From contig NW_003314374.1 in assembly GCF_000143415.4 (NCBI RefSeq), forward strand, positions 211,754 to 275,753: a stretch of 64,000 nt of DNA, read 5' to 3'. Within the stretch, counting starts at the first letter, position 1, and the number at the start of each line of letters is the position of its first letter. A model generated the notes under the pieces. It was not told where the DNA came from and did no database searches. It saw only the letters and a list, made by a program, of their open reading frames with translations. A program made the translations under genes and the position numbers. The stretch is from Selaginella moellendorffii (Eukaryota; Streptophyta; Lycopodiopsida; Selaginellales; Selaginellaceae). Shown piece by piece: positions 50,594 to 62,941 of the stretch.

Positions 50594-52182
50594 ATGTCTG
50601 TTAAAGGAATTCTCTTTGTAGCTGCCTTGACAAGTCTTTTGCTCCCTTTGATGCTTACTCGTGATCTAATTTTTCCATCCCAGCTTAAAGGTCGTCTAAC
50701 AAGCTCATCGGTCCTGTATTCATCCTCAGAAGTGATACTCCAGCGTGTATCCGAAAATGGAACGAAAGAATGCCACAACATTACCACAAGAGCTGCTTAC
50801 TTCTTTGGGCTTCCTATGCCGGGAAATGAAGGACCAATTACCATGTCCACTGGAGTCGTCCATAAGTTTTGGATTGTTTCGTATGCAGCAGATGGAAGGA
50901 GGAGGTGCACAGGAGGAGACTTCTATGAGACTGATCTCTCAGGTAAGTTCCATCTATTCCCAAAACAATATTTGATTCTTCATACTACATAGGCCACAAA
51001 TGGAAGTCACGACCACCTATAACAGATTATGGGAATGGCTCTTACCTTGTGGAACTCAAAGTGGATAAAGGATTTGAAGGAAACTACACGCTCAAGGCCA
51101 TTCTCTTGTATTCCAATTTTCATGGAATGGATAAGAACCCAGAACCATGGGCTCTGGAAACACAGGTGTTCCAACTGCAGATCCACTTCGTGAACAACAA
51201 AATTCAAAGGCCTTCGCCTCTTCCTCTTTGTACCAGCAAAAGCCTAAAGTCGGCAAAGACATGGCTAGGCAAATGGACAAGAATGAAGTTCGACGAGTCT
51301 TGCAAGCTCGATGAAGAAGGGCGCTACCGATGCCTGCCAGACGACGAGCAGTGTGACGACAGCCAGTGTAGTGGAGCACTAGAGAGATTGGAAAGCAACG
51401 GATGGGTCTACTCAGCACATTGTAAGTTTCGGATATGGAGCTTCAGCGATGCATGGAAGTGCCTGGACGGGAAGAAGCTGTTCTTCTGGGGTGACTCCAA
51501 CCACAGGGACACAGTTCGAAACCTTGTCAACTTTGTCCTCGGCCATAACATTGAAATCCCGCTCATGACGCGCACATTTACACTCAACGTCACCAATCCC
51601 TCCAATCCTAAGCAGCAAGTGCGACTGTTTCAGGTGTTCAATGGGCATTCTGACTCACTGAAAAACTATATGGGCCTTAAATCACTTTCCGTAAAAGAGT
51701 ACCGTGAGCTTGTCAAGGAGGAATTCTTTCGTGGAGGCCAACCAGATGCGGTGATACTAAACTCAGGCCTTCACGATGGACACGCCTGGAAACGCACTCA
51801 GGACTTTGCCATAGCTGCGGAGATTGCTTCATACTTCTGGTGGTCGCTCCTGGGAGGTGATGGGTGCAAAGCACGCATTGTTATTCGTAACACAATTGCC
51901 ACGGCTGGTCATGCGAGGGCCAGTCCCTCAAATCCCCAAAAGATGGCAGCTTTCAACTCAATCTTAAGTGACGAGTTTGGGAGACGGCTAAAATCTCTGG
52001 AGAATCTCATGTTTGTGGATAACTTTGATATGACGTTTCCCTGGCATTACAACCATGACTGCAGTGACGGCACTCATTATGGGGTTGAGCCTTCTTTGTC
52101 ACCATGGATGGATCGTGTTGGGCACTTCAACTTTGTGGACTTGATGCTTGTGCATGTTCTGCTGACTGGAATTTGCTTGTAA
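50594..52182 (+). CDS. NXPE/PC-esterase-like type II membrane protein
   Basis: The start MSVKGILFVAALTSLLLPLM is a signal anchor. Exon 1 ends after the TGGDFYETDLSG block and a short intron (50941-51000) joins it to one long exon. The first part (to about residue 200) looks like the beta-sandwich domain found before PC-esterase domains in NXPE proteins. The second part has the esterase marks: LFFWGDSNHRDTVRN (GDS box with the nucleophile Ser), ILNSGLHDGHAW, VIRNTIATAGHARA and the DCSDGTHYG block carrying the Asp-x-x-His pair. Enzymes of this fold add or remove acyl groups on sugars, like the TBL O-acetyltransferases. The substrate is not known. It looks intact. Confidence 0.75.
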
Positions 52183-52393
52183 TAGTGAGCCCGAGAGTTA
52201 TGTAATAACCTCTCCGAATCTACACATATGATTTGCAAAACTAAATCAACAAACAAAATTAAGATTTGACTTGAAAGAAGTTTGAAAGCACGATAGCCTA
52301 TATATATCCCAGCTCCTTTTGATGTTTTCCAGCATGAACTGGTATTGAGCACCTATGGTAACACGGCTCCATTGTCTCCCTTGGCAAGCAACC
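52183..52393. other. Intergenic sequence after the PC-esterase gene
   Basis: 3' UTR and spacer; no gene is seen. Confidence 0.5.
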
Positions 52394-52488
52394 CAAGGTC
52401 TTCGGATCTGACCAGTACTTTGCCACAGCGCTCTTTATCGCTCCGGCTTTCAGGGCCAAGCTCGAGGAGTGGTTTCCGCAGGGGACAA
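52394..52488 (+). pseudogene. GT37 fucosyltransferase fragment (late part of the domain)
   Basis: The translation SDQYFATALFIAPAFRAKLE, followed by an EWFPQG block, fits the region of plant xyloglucan-type fucosyltransferases (GT37) that precedes their conserved HHLGRYL block. It is one of three pieces of such a gene here; in the protein it should come after the piece at 52622-52719, but in the DNA it lies before it. Confidence 0.55.
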
Positions 52489-52621
52489 GACTAGGACTAG
52501 TTCCAATCCGGATGGAGTCGTTCTTCGGCACGGACTCCGCGAGGTGCTTCCTTCGAGCTCGGCGGCAGCAGCCAAGAGCTGAATGCATGGCTCCTATCAA
52601 AGCTTGGAAGAATATACAGCC

Positions 52622-52719
52622 AGCAGCGCTGCTTTCCTCTACGTGGTCCTCATCAACAGGGTGCTGCTCATCGCGACGAAGCAGAACATCGACACGCTCT
52701 TCTGTGAGCATAGGGTCTA
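52622..52719 (+). pseudogene. GT37 fucosyltransferase fragment (middle part)
   Basis: The translation AAFLYVVLINRVLLIATKQN followed by IDTLFCEHRV and a stop matches the GT37 block that in intact proteins reads FLYALLT-RVLL...DDLFCEP. It would directly follow the last words of the minus-strand piece at 52888-53262, but it lies on the other strand. Confidence 0.7.
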
Positions 52720-52887
52720 ATTGCTAATCGTCATTTCTCATTTAGAAGCTTGAGCACTTCTTCGATTTGGCGTGCCTTTTCTAAGATTTTCTTGCTGTAT
52801 GAGATGCCCAAACTGGTAACTGTGTGCCACTCCTATATAGCACTAGACTCTCGTTGGTTTTCTTACAACGAGTGAAATCCAAGGTGT

Positions 52888-53262
52888 TCAGCCTTGTATA
52901 CCAAAACGGAAAGTCGAGACGAGGGTGATCATCTCGTTGCTGATTCCCTGAAGACGACGAAGACGAGTAACATGCAGCTGCTGCAGGATTTGTGCGGATC
53001 CTTCGGATCTGGCGCGCACCTCGCGTGCAGGGCCTCGTACTCGAGGATCTTCTTGTGGAGGGGCTGTGAAGCGCGGAAGCTGGGAAACTTGTGTCGAGTG
53101 TATGAAGTGTATTCGGCCCTGCTCCTGCACGATTCGTCGTTTACGTTGGCGCGAGAATAGTACCCCAGGCTCGATGATTGCGTCTTCGTCTTGGGTGAGT
53201 TCCGTGATAGCGGTGGTGAAGACGAGCGTCACAAAAAGTAAGGGCCTATAACTCTTTGTCAT
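52888..53262 (-). pseudogene. GT37 fucosyltransferase fragment (N-terminal part), frame-broken
   Basis: On the minus strand an anchor-like start MTKSYRPLLFVTLVFTTAI is followed, in another frame, by NDESCRSRAEYTSYTR and KKILEYEALHARCAP, the S-C-x-S-R and YE-LH-RCGP blocks of GT37. In a third frame GISNEMITLVSTF matches the later GLGNR(M/I)LTLVSTF block. Two frame changes within 250 bases show it is broken. No other family fits these ordered words. Confidence 0.7.
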
Positions 53263-53529
53263 CGTATAGATAGATGACAAAGAGTAAAACTATTACTTGG
53301 GCAGCTAACTGTTTTTCTCCAGAATGAATGGAGTTGATACATAGAATTAGCACCGAACTCTTGAAGAAAAATTATCAACCAGGAATATAAGTTGATTACC
53401 AATCGCCACCCACCACACTAAACTCCAATGAAGAATACTTTGATTTTAGGCTACCTTTAACTCTAGATTTAGGGCTGATTCAAAACTAGCAGTTTAAAAC
53501 AAATTTGCCTTTAAATTTCATTTTCCCCA
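53263..53529. other. Intergenic sequence, no gene seen
   Basis: Short AT-rich spacer before the 3' end of the SEC16-like gene. Confidence 0.5.
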
Positions 53530-56214
53530 TCATACTTCCACTCTTTGGGCTTGCGGCTTGCGGCCGGACATTTTCATGATTGGAGGCAGTTGCGGCGAGA
53601 TGAGAGATTTCACGAGCTGTGATCCATCTCTACCAAACGAATTCACGCACCTTCGCCCGAAACAGGAGGAGTTTTTAGTTTCGATTTCCAGCGAGAGAAC
53701 GAGGAACACTAACCTTGAGTAGTAGTCACTGCATTGGACGTAAAGGCCCGGACTGTTCTTCCGCGCTTCTTGGAGCTCCCTGTGCTCTTGCGGTCCTAGA
53801 TTTGTATTCATCGCAGCAGTGCTCTCGATGCACGCACCGTCGAATCGCATGTTGTCTTCTTCGAGATTTGCCTGACAAGTAATAGGAGAGTTTTAGAATA
53901 AAGGAAAGTTTGCACTAGCCCACCTGTTTGCCTCTCGACACGAAGCTTGTAGCCCTTTGGAACACGCTCGATCCAGCCCGGCGTAAGAAACCATTGGGAG
54001 GTGGTTTTGATGCGTTCTGCAAGGAAGGACTTAAGGAAAACTAGTTCAGAAAATAGAGCTCAATATGAACCTCATCGGTTCGTCGACTTAGATCAGGCTC
54101 GGAGATGCTGCGAGCAGGAACTTTGCTGGCGTTTGTTTGATCTTCTACTGATGGTATGGATGTGGACGAATTGTACCTTGTTATCGTCGGAGTGGGAATA
54201 GAGCTCATTACATAGCCGAATGTATTCGAGAGAATGCGCCCGGCAAATTGGGTGTATGTTCTCTTTCCATCCTACACACGACGGTTTAGACAGAGTTTAG
54301 CCGGCATCAAAATAAGCACCTGTAAGTTCTGTACAAGGCGACTTTCCAAGTCCATCGCAATCGACTCGAGGCCGGGATCCTTGTTCATTTGCTTGAGTGC
54401 TTTGAGAAAAGCTCTAGTATACCTGTAAGATAAGCATGACTTACGTGAGCTTTTGCTCCTAAGTTATGCACTACCTCAAAGCTTCTTCCGTTTGTCCAGC
54501 CTCTGCGAGCATAGTTGCATACACTATTTTGTACGGTTGGAAGCACACTAGTGTAAATTGGGGATTTCCTTTCGTTTTCACGTATTCGTATAGCTCCGTC
54601 CTCTGCATCAAGCATTTCGTTTAGTATTCCTATGCGACAATAAGAAGAAACCTTGAACGCCAACGGTGTGAAAAATGTTCTCGGGTACTTCCAATGGTCT
54701 GCGCCGATCAGACGAATCCTTCCGTCACTGAAAAATGCTTCGGGACTTTGGTCGACCAAAAGATAGCACAAATGCGCCGCCGCCACCTGCGAGAAATATA
54801 CTAATACCAAAATATTCATACAAACATAAACCAAACCTGTTCTTTCTGACCCCATAATGCGTCGCCCAGTCGAGTGATCGCGTCATCATTCCCAGACGTC
54901 CGGTTTGTGGCCATTAGAGCAAGATGCTCATGCCAATGGTCAAGAATGCCGCTTCCCTGATCAACTCGCAATTAAGTAGGCAACGATTTTCCATAAATAC
55001 ACAGCATTACTTGATTGCCGTTTTCTCCAAATACATCCGCCGACTGGCCGCTCATAAGCAAGCTGAAAGTTCGTAATGGACCTGGAGACAGTTGATGATA
55101 TGCCATTTTTGAGATGGTATCAGAATAACACTGCAATTATTAAAATTCAAAGCTGATTTGATAATGAAGCACGAACTGTTTATTCTCACCTTGTCCCCTA
55201 GCTGAGACGCAAGAACGAGAGCTAGTCCCCACGATTGGCCGTCTTGTGCGCACTGTAGGGCCTGCTGAGTCTTTCCTGAGAGTAGAAGTCCTTTGACTTT
55301 TATCGAAGTTGCCTGAAAGCTGACATGTAAGCTGCCAGCGTAAACAGGTAAACAACTGACCTGCAAGCTTTCGCTGTTCGGCATTTGCCGCAAGCAATGT
55401 TGTTCCGTGGCACCAGACGAACTTGCGGTAAGAATTGCCTGGCCGACGGTTGCCTCTGGTCCAGTCCCCTAGACAAGTTTACACCATTGGTGAGAAGAAA
55501 TAAGATACAAAAAGTTTTCTCACCTCTGATGGAGTACCAACAGCAGATCGTAGCTTCCCATGGTGCTCGAAGGCGATTTTAAGAACTTCCCACAACAATG
55601 GAAGCGCTTCGAAATTCCTGCTATCGGCCTCTTCGCGTGCACAGTTGGAGATGCGCTCGTCAATCCACTTGAAGAGCTCATTCTTCGATCCGTTTTGTAA
55701 GCCTCCATGGAAGTCCAAACCAGGTGCTGAATTGGAAAGACTCGGCAGTTTGTGGACTTCGATCTTGCTCGAGCTCCCTTGCTGATCGTGGAAAGGCTGT
55801 CAAATTGGAAAGAATAACAATTAACTCTTCTTCAAGGCAAAGTGATTGTGGACGAACTTTACGTACCTGTGAAGAAGGCTTTATCACGGCCATCGTTCCG
55901 CCAAAACCGAATGCCACGACCACGTGTGGGGGCCTTCCAGCGGAGGACCGACTCGAACTCCAGGCCATCTGATGCGTATGGTAAGCCGGATCCTCGGAAA
56001 CTTGAGGCTGCGAGTAGTGGCGATCATAGCTATACCCATTTTCTTGGTTCATTCCTCCGAAATTCCACGAGAAATTTCCCTGGACCGGATGCTGAGCCTC
56101 GAATCCATAGGAATTTCCATTGCCTGGCACATCCGCTTGCCAATTGTGATTGGAATACTGTGAATCGACGAAGCTGTGATGCACGTATCCGGATTGCGGA
56201 GCTACAGCATACAT
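53530..56214 (-). CDS. SEC16-like COPII coat assembly protein
   Basis: SEC16 organises ER exit sites and the COPII coat. The ATG at 56214 begins MYAVAPQSGYVHHSFVDSQY, a Tyr/Gln/Ser-rich stretch, then RPPHVVVAFGFGGTMAVIKP, the signature start of the SEC16 central conserved domain. Short exons follow with LLWEVLKIAFEHHGKLRSAV, KGLLLSGKTQQALQCA, SWGLALVLASQLGDK, FGENGNQGSGILDHWHEHLA, LCYLLVDQSPEAFFSDGRIR and YTRALLKALKQMNKDP, the helical ACE1-type repeats. The end, with DYYSR joined by an intron to a CVNSFG block, resembles the C-terminal RSRYV(D)TFN motif. The stop is at 53530. The N-terminal region is far shorter than in flowering-plant SEC16, so the true start may lie further upstream or the protein may be naturally short. 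Confidence 0.88.
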
Positions 56215-56819
56215 CCTGCTCGATCCAGCAACTCACATTCTTTCGGAACGCCGCATTTCCGCATCCAGCACCAAGATCCGAGCTAGCCGGGAGGAAACAA
56301 GGCGACGCAGCGCAAATGTGCGTCCGCCGAGCCAACAGATCGAAGAACCCTAGACGATCGCCACCAAGAGAGAGGGCGCGTGGAGCAAACTTCTTCAAGG
56401 CGCCGGGACTAGGGAGCTAGCTAGGCTTGACGGAATAAACCCAGCCGTGAGGTGGTACATTCTGCTAGCCGCGACGGACGCACAGCTGGCTTCCATGTGA
56501 GCGCCAGCTGTGCGGCGCGGTGCGGCGCCGCGGACATCTGACCGTTGGATGCCCTCCTTGAACGAACGAACGAACGACCCAACGCCCACGCATTGATTCC
56601 GCGAATCTTTTGGTTTGTTTTTCTTTCGCATTCACAACGACTGGTGTGCGTTCAATTCCCACCAATCATGACAGCGAAGAAACACCACACACGGTGAGTT
56701 TGTGAAAAAGAGAAAAACCATTGGCTCTTGGATTTAGGGTTTTTGGGCGGATTAGGGCTTTAGCCAGATTAGGGCAACTCTAGCCGCCAAGAACCCTAGG
56801 CGAGCGAGGAGGGAGGGCG
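56215..56819. promoter_or_regulatory. Divergent promoter of SEC16 and eS24 with telo-boxes
   Basis: TTTAGGGTTT lies at 56733-56742 and further TTAGGGC words at about 56751-56778, just before the eS24 start. A four-base tandem repeat (GAAC)n is at about 56558-56575. No gene is seen between the two starts. Confidence 0.6.
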
Positions 56820-57500
56820 ATGGCGGACCGCAACTACACTGTGCGCACGCGCAAGTTCATGACGAATCGCCTCCTCCTGCGCAGGCAGTTTGTAAGTCTT
56901 GCTTCTGGCGCTCAGATTTTTCGAGGCGCCGCGGTTCTGATTTGATTTCGTCTCGGTTGTGTAGGTCGTGGAAGTTCTTCATCCGGGGAGGCCCAATGTT
57001 TCCAAGGTGGGTCTTTTAGCTCGCTGAGACGAAGGGAATGTGTGTGAAACTGGATTGGACAGGCTGAGCTCCGGGAGAAGCTCTCAAAGGTTTACGACGT
57101 CCGTGATCCCCAGGCGGTGTTTGTCTTTGGGATGAGAACCAAGTTTGGCGGCGGCAAGTCGTCTGGATTCGGTCTCATCTACGACTCGGTCGAGGCTGCA
57201 AAGAAATTCGAGCCAAAATACCGTCTCGTCAGGGTGAGCTTAGTTCTTTTGATTCTCGGCGCCTTCGCGAGCAACAGATTTCTCACCTTGGTTTCGTTTT
57301 CCATTCCAGAACGGACTTGCCACCAGAGAGCAAAAATCGAGGAAGCAGCTCAAGGAGCGGAAGAACAGAGCGAAGAAGATCCGCGGAGTGAAGAAGGTCC
57401 GTCTTTTTTTCTAATCCATGAGTGTGCTCTCTTTGATCGGTTTGCTTGCTCTCAGGCCAAAGCTTCCGGAGAGGCCCAAAAGGCAGGAAAGAGGAAGTGA
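56820..57500 (+). CDS. RPS24: 40S ribosomal protein S24 (eS24)
   Basis: Short exons encode a complete eS24. It starts [20 protein letters not shown] at 56820, goes on with [20 protein letters not shown], then [20 protein letters not shown] and [17 protein letters not shown], and ends with the basic tail [10 protein letters not shown] and the stop at 57500. Introns are about 60-75 bases. eS24 lies in the small ribosomal subunit. The telo-box promoter fits a ribosomal protein gene. Confidence 0.97.
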
Positions 57501-57739
57501 TGTGATTTTCTGGTAACATCCCGGTTTTTGCATGCTTGGTTGGATATATAGCTAACATTTTGAATCAAAAACCTTTTCTTTGAAAAACGATATTTTTGTT
57601 ATATGCATTGATTTAACTGTAAACTCGAGTGGTTATGTTTAAATTCTTGGTTAGGAGATAAATATTGTGTTTTAAACGGTCAAGAGATTTAGAGTTAAAG
57701 GAAACCAAAGTTTATAGCATACAACCTTAAAAAAAATTT
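57501..57739. other. Spacer between convergent genes
   Basis: AT-rich; 3' UTRs of eS24 (plus) and the helicase (minus). No gene is seen. Confidence 0.6.
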
Positions 57740-59450
<1,711 letters not shown>

Positions 59451-60441
59451 GCCGCCTTAAATCCCGCGCGGCTGAGCAGGCAGCAGTCAATGCACATCCC
59501 GCTGAAAAGATTGGAGCAGCGTCGGGAGAAGAGATGGATTGAAAGACAAAAACCCTAGAGGTATTTTTCCCGCGCTCTCGGAAAGTTCTTTAGATAAACA
59601 TACTAATAACATTTCATTAACGTTAACATGGAGGCTTTGCCCGCCCAGGTTCGAATCCTGCCGTTACGTTAAAGCTTCTTATGCTTAGATGGTGGCTGTA
59701 TGGACAATCACTGTCTTTAGAGCACTGTGCCAAGGAGCTTTTTAGTGACAATGCCATTCTCGCCTGAAAATTTTGTTAGAAAAACTTATGGTTAGAGATT
59801 TAAATTTTTACTTACCCATTGCAAGGGCCATTGAAACCACTAGAGAGATGAACAAAAGCTGCAAAACTATTGTCGAGAGCTAAATCTTTGCCATTGTGTT
59901 GTGTGAATTGTGGCTTCCAATAGGCTAGCTTTTATACTCCCAGGAATGAATATTATATCATTGTTCTGAACAATTAAAATTAGAGATGGTGTGGATCATG
60001 AGGTCTGATTTTTCTGAATACTCTCATTCTCGACAACATATATCATACATTAGTAGTCAAAACCTTACCTAATTGGTTTCATTAATGTGGATTATATCAA
60101 ATCTTCTTTATTAGCTTAAAACACGCTTTAAACAACAAAATTGCGTGCATTTTCATTTCAGTCTCTTCACTTTTTTGAGTTCAACATGTGGCCAAGGGGA
60201 TGGACCTCTTACAATGTTCTGAATATACTGTGGTGCCAACTTGGAACTGAAATTCCCCCTTTTACAGCTATAGCTAACTGCACTCCAACACCATAGACAA
60301 TTTCTATATCTATCAGGTCTTGCAGTGCTTATCCAAAAGCATCTTGATGTGTAAGTAGAAAAAGTACATTGGCGGTATGAATTATTATCATTTTTTCCAA
60401 CGCATATACGGATCCCAGGCGGAATCTTAAGAATCATGGGA
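59451..60441. other. Intergenic region with a tRNA-Ser remnant
   Basis: AT-rich from about 59570. Apart from the tRNA-like remnant at 59629-59668 no gene is seen. Contains probable 3' UTR of the GH9 gene near its end. Confidence 0.5.
59629..59668 (+). pseudogene. 3' part of a tRNA-Ser gene
   Basis: The bases GGAGGCTTTGCCCGCC look like the long variable arm of a serine tRNA. They are followed by a T-arm CAGG-TTCGAAT-CCTG with the TTCGAAT loop and the 3' acceptor strand CCGTTACG. The D arm, anticodon arm and the 5' acceptor strand are not found upstream, so it is a truncated copy, perhaps a SINE-like or primer-derived remnant. Confidence 0.65.
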
Positions 60442-62347
60442 TCATGATCCCCTCAAGTTGTTTCCAGCCGCGGTGGAAGCAAAGTATGCCAGTGCACCAA
60501 CCAGACCGGAGTTTGCATATGTCGAAGGCTCGGCTTGCGAGAAATCATCACGATTGTCCGAAAAATTGTCGGATCCGTCGGGACCCCCGATCACAGCACC
60601 GATTAGAATGTTTGGATTGGGATTGGAGCTGTGAAGCCAATTAAATCCCCCAGAACAAGATATGTGTTCTTCCTGCGTACGGATCGAGGGCAGCGAAGAA
60701 GCCCGGTGGTGAACTCGCTGTGGAAACTTTGTACCAAACCCAACCATGTAAGACATGCACCTGGGATTGCTACCCAGAATGTAGTCCACCTAGAAAACAC
60801 CAACATCAAAAAGAAAAGGTGGCAAGCTATGCATGCTCTAAATGCATTGTCTACTTACCTGTTGCTTTGCAAACGAGATAAGCTGGCCGGGCTTAAAACC
60901 GTTGTTTCCCCCACACGAAACGCTCTGACCCGCTTGAGCCAGGTACCGCCCGTACGTTATGAGAAGGAACGCATTGCTTGTGACATACTGGAGGTTGTTT
61001 GAGCCACCGTGGTAGAAAAGTCCCCCTGATCAGAAAAGATTCCCGGGGAATAATCAATGTGGGAATCGAGAGGAATCATTTTAGTACCTGGCGTGATGGT
61101 GGCCCTCCCAGGCATCGCAGAGCACACGAAGTCGTCGGCACGAGACTTGTAAGCGCGAACTACGTTGAAGTCGCTACCAGTGGTGGCGAGAATAAACTGT
61201 CCAAGGTCACGGGAAAGAGATGATTGATCCGACGGTTGGTTATAGTTAGGACCAGTCAACGGTAAATTCTGGATTTTTTTTACCTTGGAGAGTAAAACGT
61301 CGACACCAGCGTATTTGTTGTCCCAGCTTAGAGTGTTGTATGAACTCCCGGGGCCGCCGAGCTCGTCCCCGTGCTGGGAAATGTAATCGAGGTAGCGTTT
61401 GTCGCTCGAGGCCCGGAAGATCCACGCCGCGCCCCACAAGAGCTCATCTCTATATCCTGAGTAGCTCGTGTAGAAAGGGCTCACGGCTCCTCCAAGAACA
61501 TCGCTATAGCTTCCTCGGTACTTGTCAGCAAACGCAAAGATCTATATCACGATCAAAGAGAAGCCAAGTTAGAGCAAAGTCCACCTATCCAAACGATGAA
61601 AGTCTCGGTGCTCGATCGATCACTTACTTGCTTGGAAGTGGCGAGGAGCCTCTGGGAGTAGGAAGAATCAGTGGCGGCGAAGACAATAGAGGCGGCGGCG
61701 AGGGCGGCGGCGGTCTCTCCCGCGACGTCGGACCCGGGCTTGGATGGATTGACTTGGTAGCAAGTTCTCGGCGTGTCCATGTCCTCGGGGCGCTCCCAGC
61801 ACTGGTGGTCGGCGTTTGGATCCCCGACTTGAACCCAGAGGGTGGATGGCGGGACAAAGGCGGAGAGGAGGTAGTCGGTCCCCCAGCGAATGGCGGCGCG
61901 GGCGTTGTCCAGCTCCGCCGCGCGCCCGAGCTCCGCCTCGAATTCCACCACGCTCCACGACAGCAGCGTGATCGTGAACGCCATCGGGAAGCCAAACTTG
62001 ACGTTGTCGCCGGAATCGTAGTAGCCTCCCGTGAGATTCACCTGAGCAGCAGCGAAAATCGATCGACTAGAAAGGTAAACCACAAGAAAAACATTTCAAA
62101 CGAGCAAAAGATTCTATGGTACATTCGCTGTTCTTCCATCGCTCATCCCCGAGTTTGCGCGCCATTTGATCCTCTGGCTCGTCGGCAGCTTGCCCGATCG
62201 CATCCCCTCGTAGAAGAGGATGGATTTGGCGAGCGCGTCGCGGTAATCCAGCGATTGGAGCGCCTGCGCCTGGATTTCCACCCGCATTGCCGTGAAAAGA
62301 ACAAAACCAAAGATCAAAATGAGAGAAGAGGAAGAACTCGCTGCCAT
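60442..62347 (-). CDS. Endo-1,4-beta-glucanase (GH9 cellulase), secreted
   Basis: GH9 enzymes cut or trim cell-wall glucans. The ATG at 62347 gives [20 protein letters not shown], a signal peptide, then [20 protein letters not shown] and [19 protein letters not shown]. Next come [20 protein letters not shown] with the catalytic Asp pair, [72 protein letters not shown] (the His of the active site) and [20 protein letters not shown] with the catalytic Glu. The stop is at 60442. No transmembrane anchor or C-terminal CBM49 is seen, so it is a class B (secreted) type. A TATA-like TATAAAAC lies about 30 bases before the start. All catalytic residues are present. Confidence 0.95.
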
Positions 62348-62941
62348 GATCAAGTGGATTTGTGTGAGGAACAAAGGTTTTATAGCGGGGGAAAATTTTT
62401 TGTTAGGTCTTAACAGTTTTAACGGGCGCCGTTAAAAAAGAATTTCTACCGTGGTCCCCACCGCACGGTACCCGAGGGCGGGAACGGTGGATCGTGTGAC
62501 CAACGTTACGGTACTACTAACGCTGGCCGTTGGATCGTCGCGCAGAGAAGAACTATGCGATGGATCTTAGAAACTCTTTTCTTCTTCACGGAACAGTGTT
62601 CTTATTTACACGTAAAGAAAACTCCGAAGACCTTGGCTTAAAAGGACAAAGCCGGAGTGTTCCAGTTTCTATATCTCCTTGTCTTGTTTAAGACAATTTC
62701 TCGCGAGCACCGTTCTTGTAACAGGCACGCGAGGAAAAGCCCGAGGCGAGTAAAGTCACTGGGCCATGAATGATGAATTTTATTCCTGGTGAAATGCGAG
62801 TGTACCACGAGCCTTGTCTCCTGCATCACATGATATGCTTTTCCCAGTTTGTAGGAAGAAACAAGCAAGAACTCCAAGAGAAAATGGTGTAAAGTACCTT
62901 CAAGCTATCAGATCGTATTTTTCTATTCTTCTTCGCCTTTA
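62348..62941. other. Promoter of the GH9 gene and 3' spacer of the fibrillin gene
   Basis: TATA-like box close to the GH9 start; no gene is seen. The open frame 62638-62877 on the minus strand has no motif. Confidence 0.5.

Noticed and set aside
61340-62413. 357-codon plus-strand open frame opposite the GH9 gene
   Set aside because: Antisense shadow of conserved GH9 exons; the minus strand has all catalytic motifs and splice sites.
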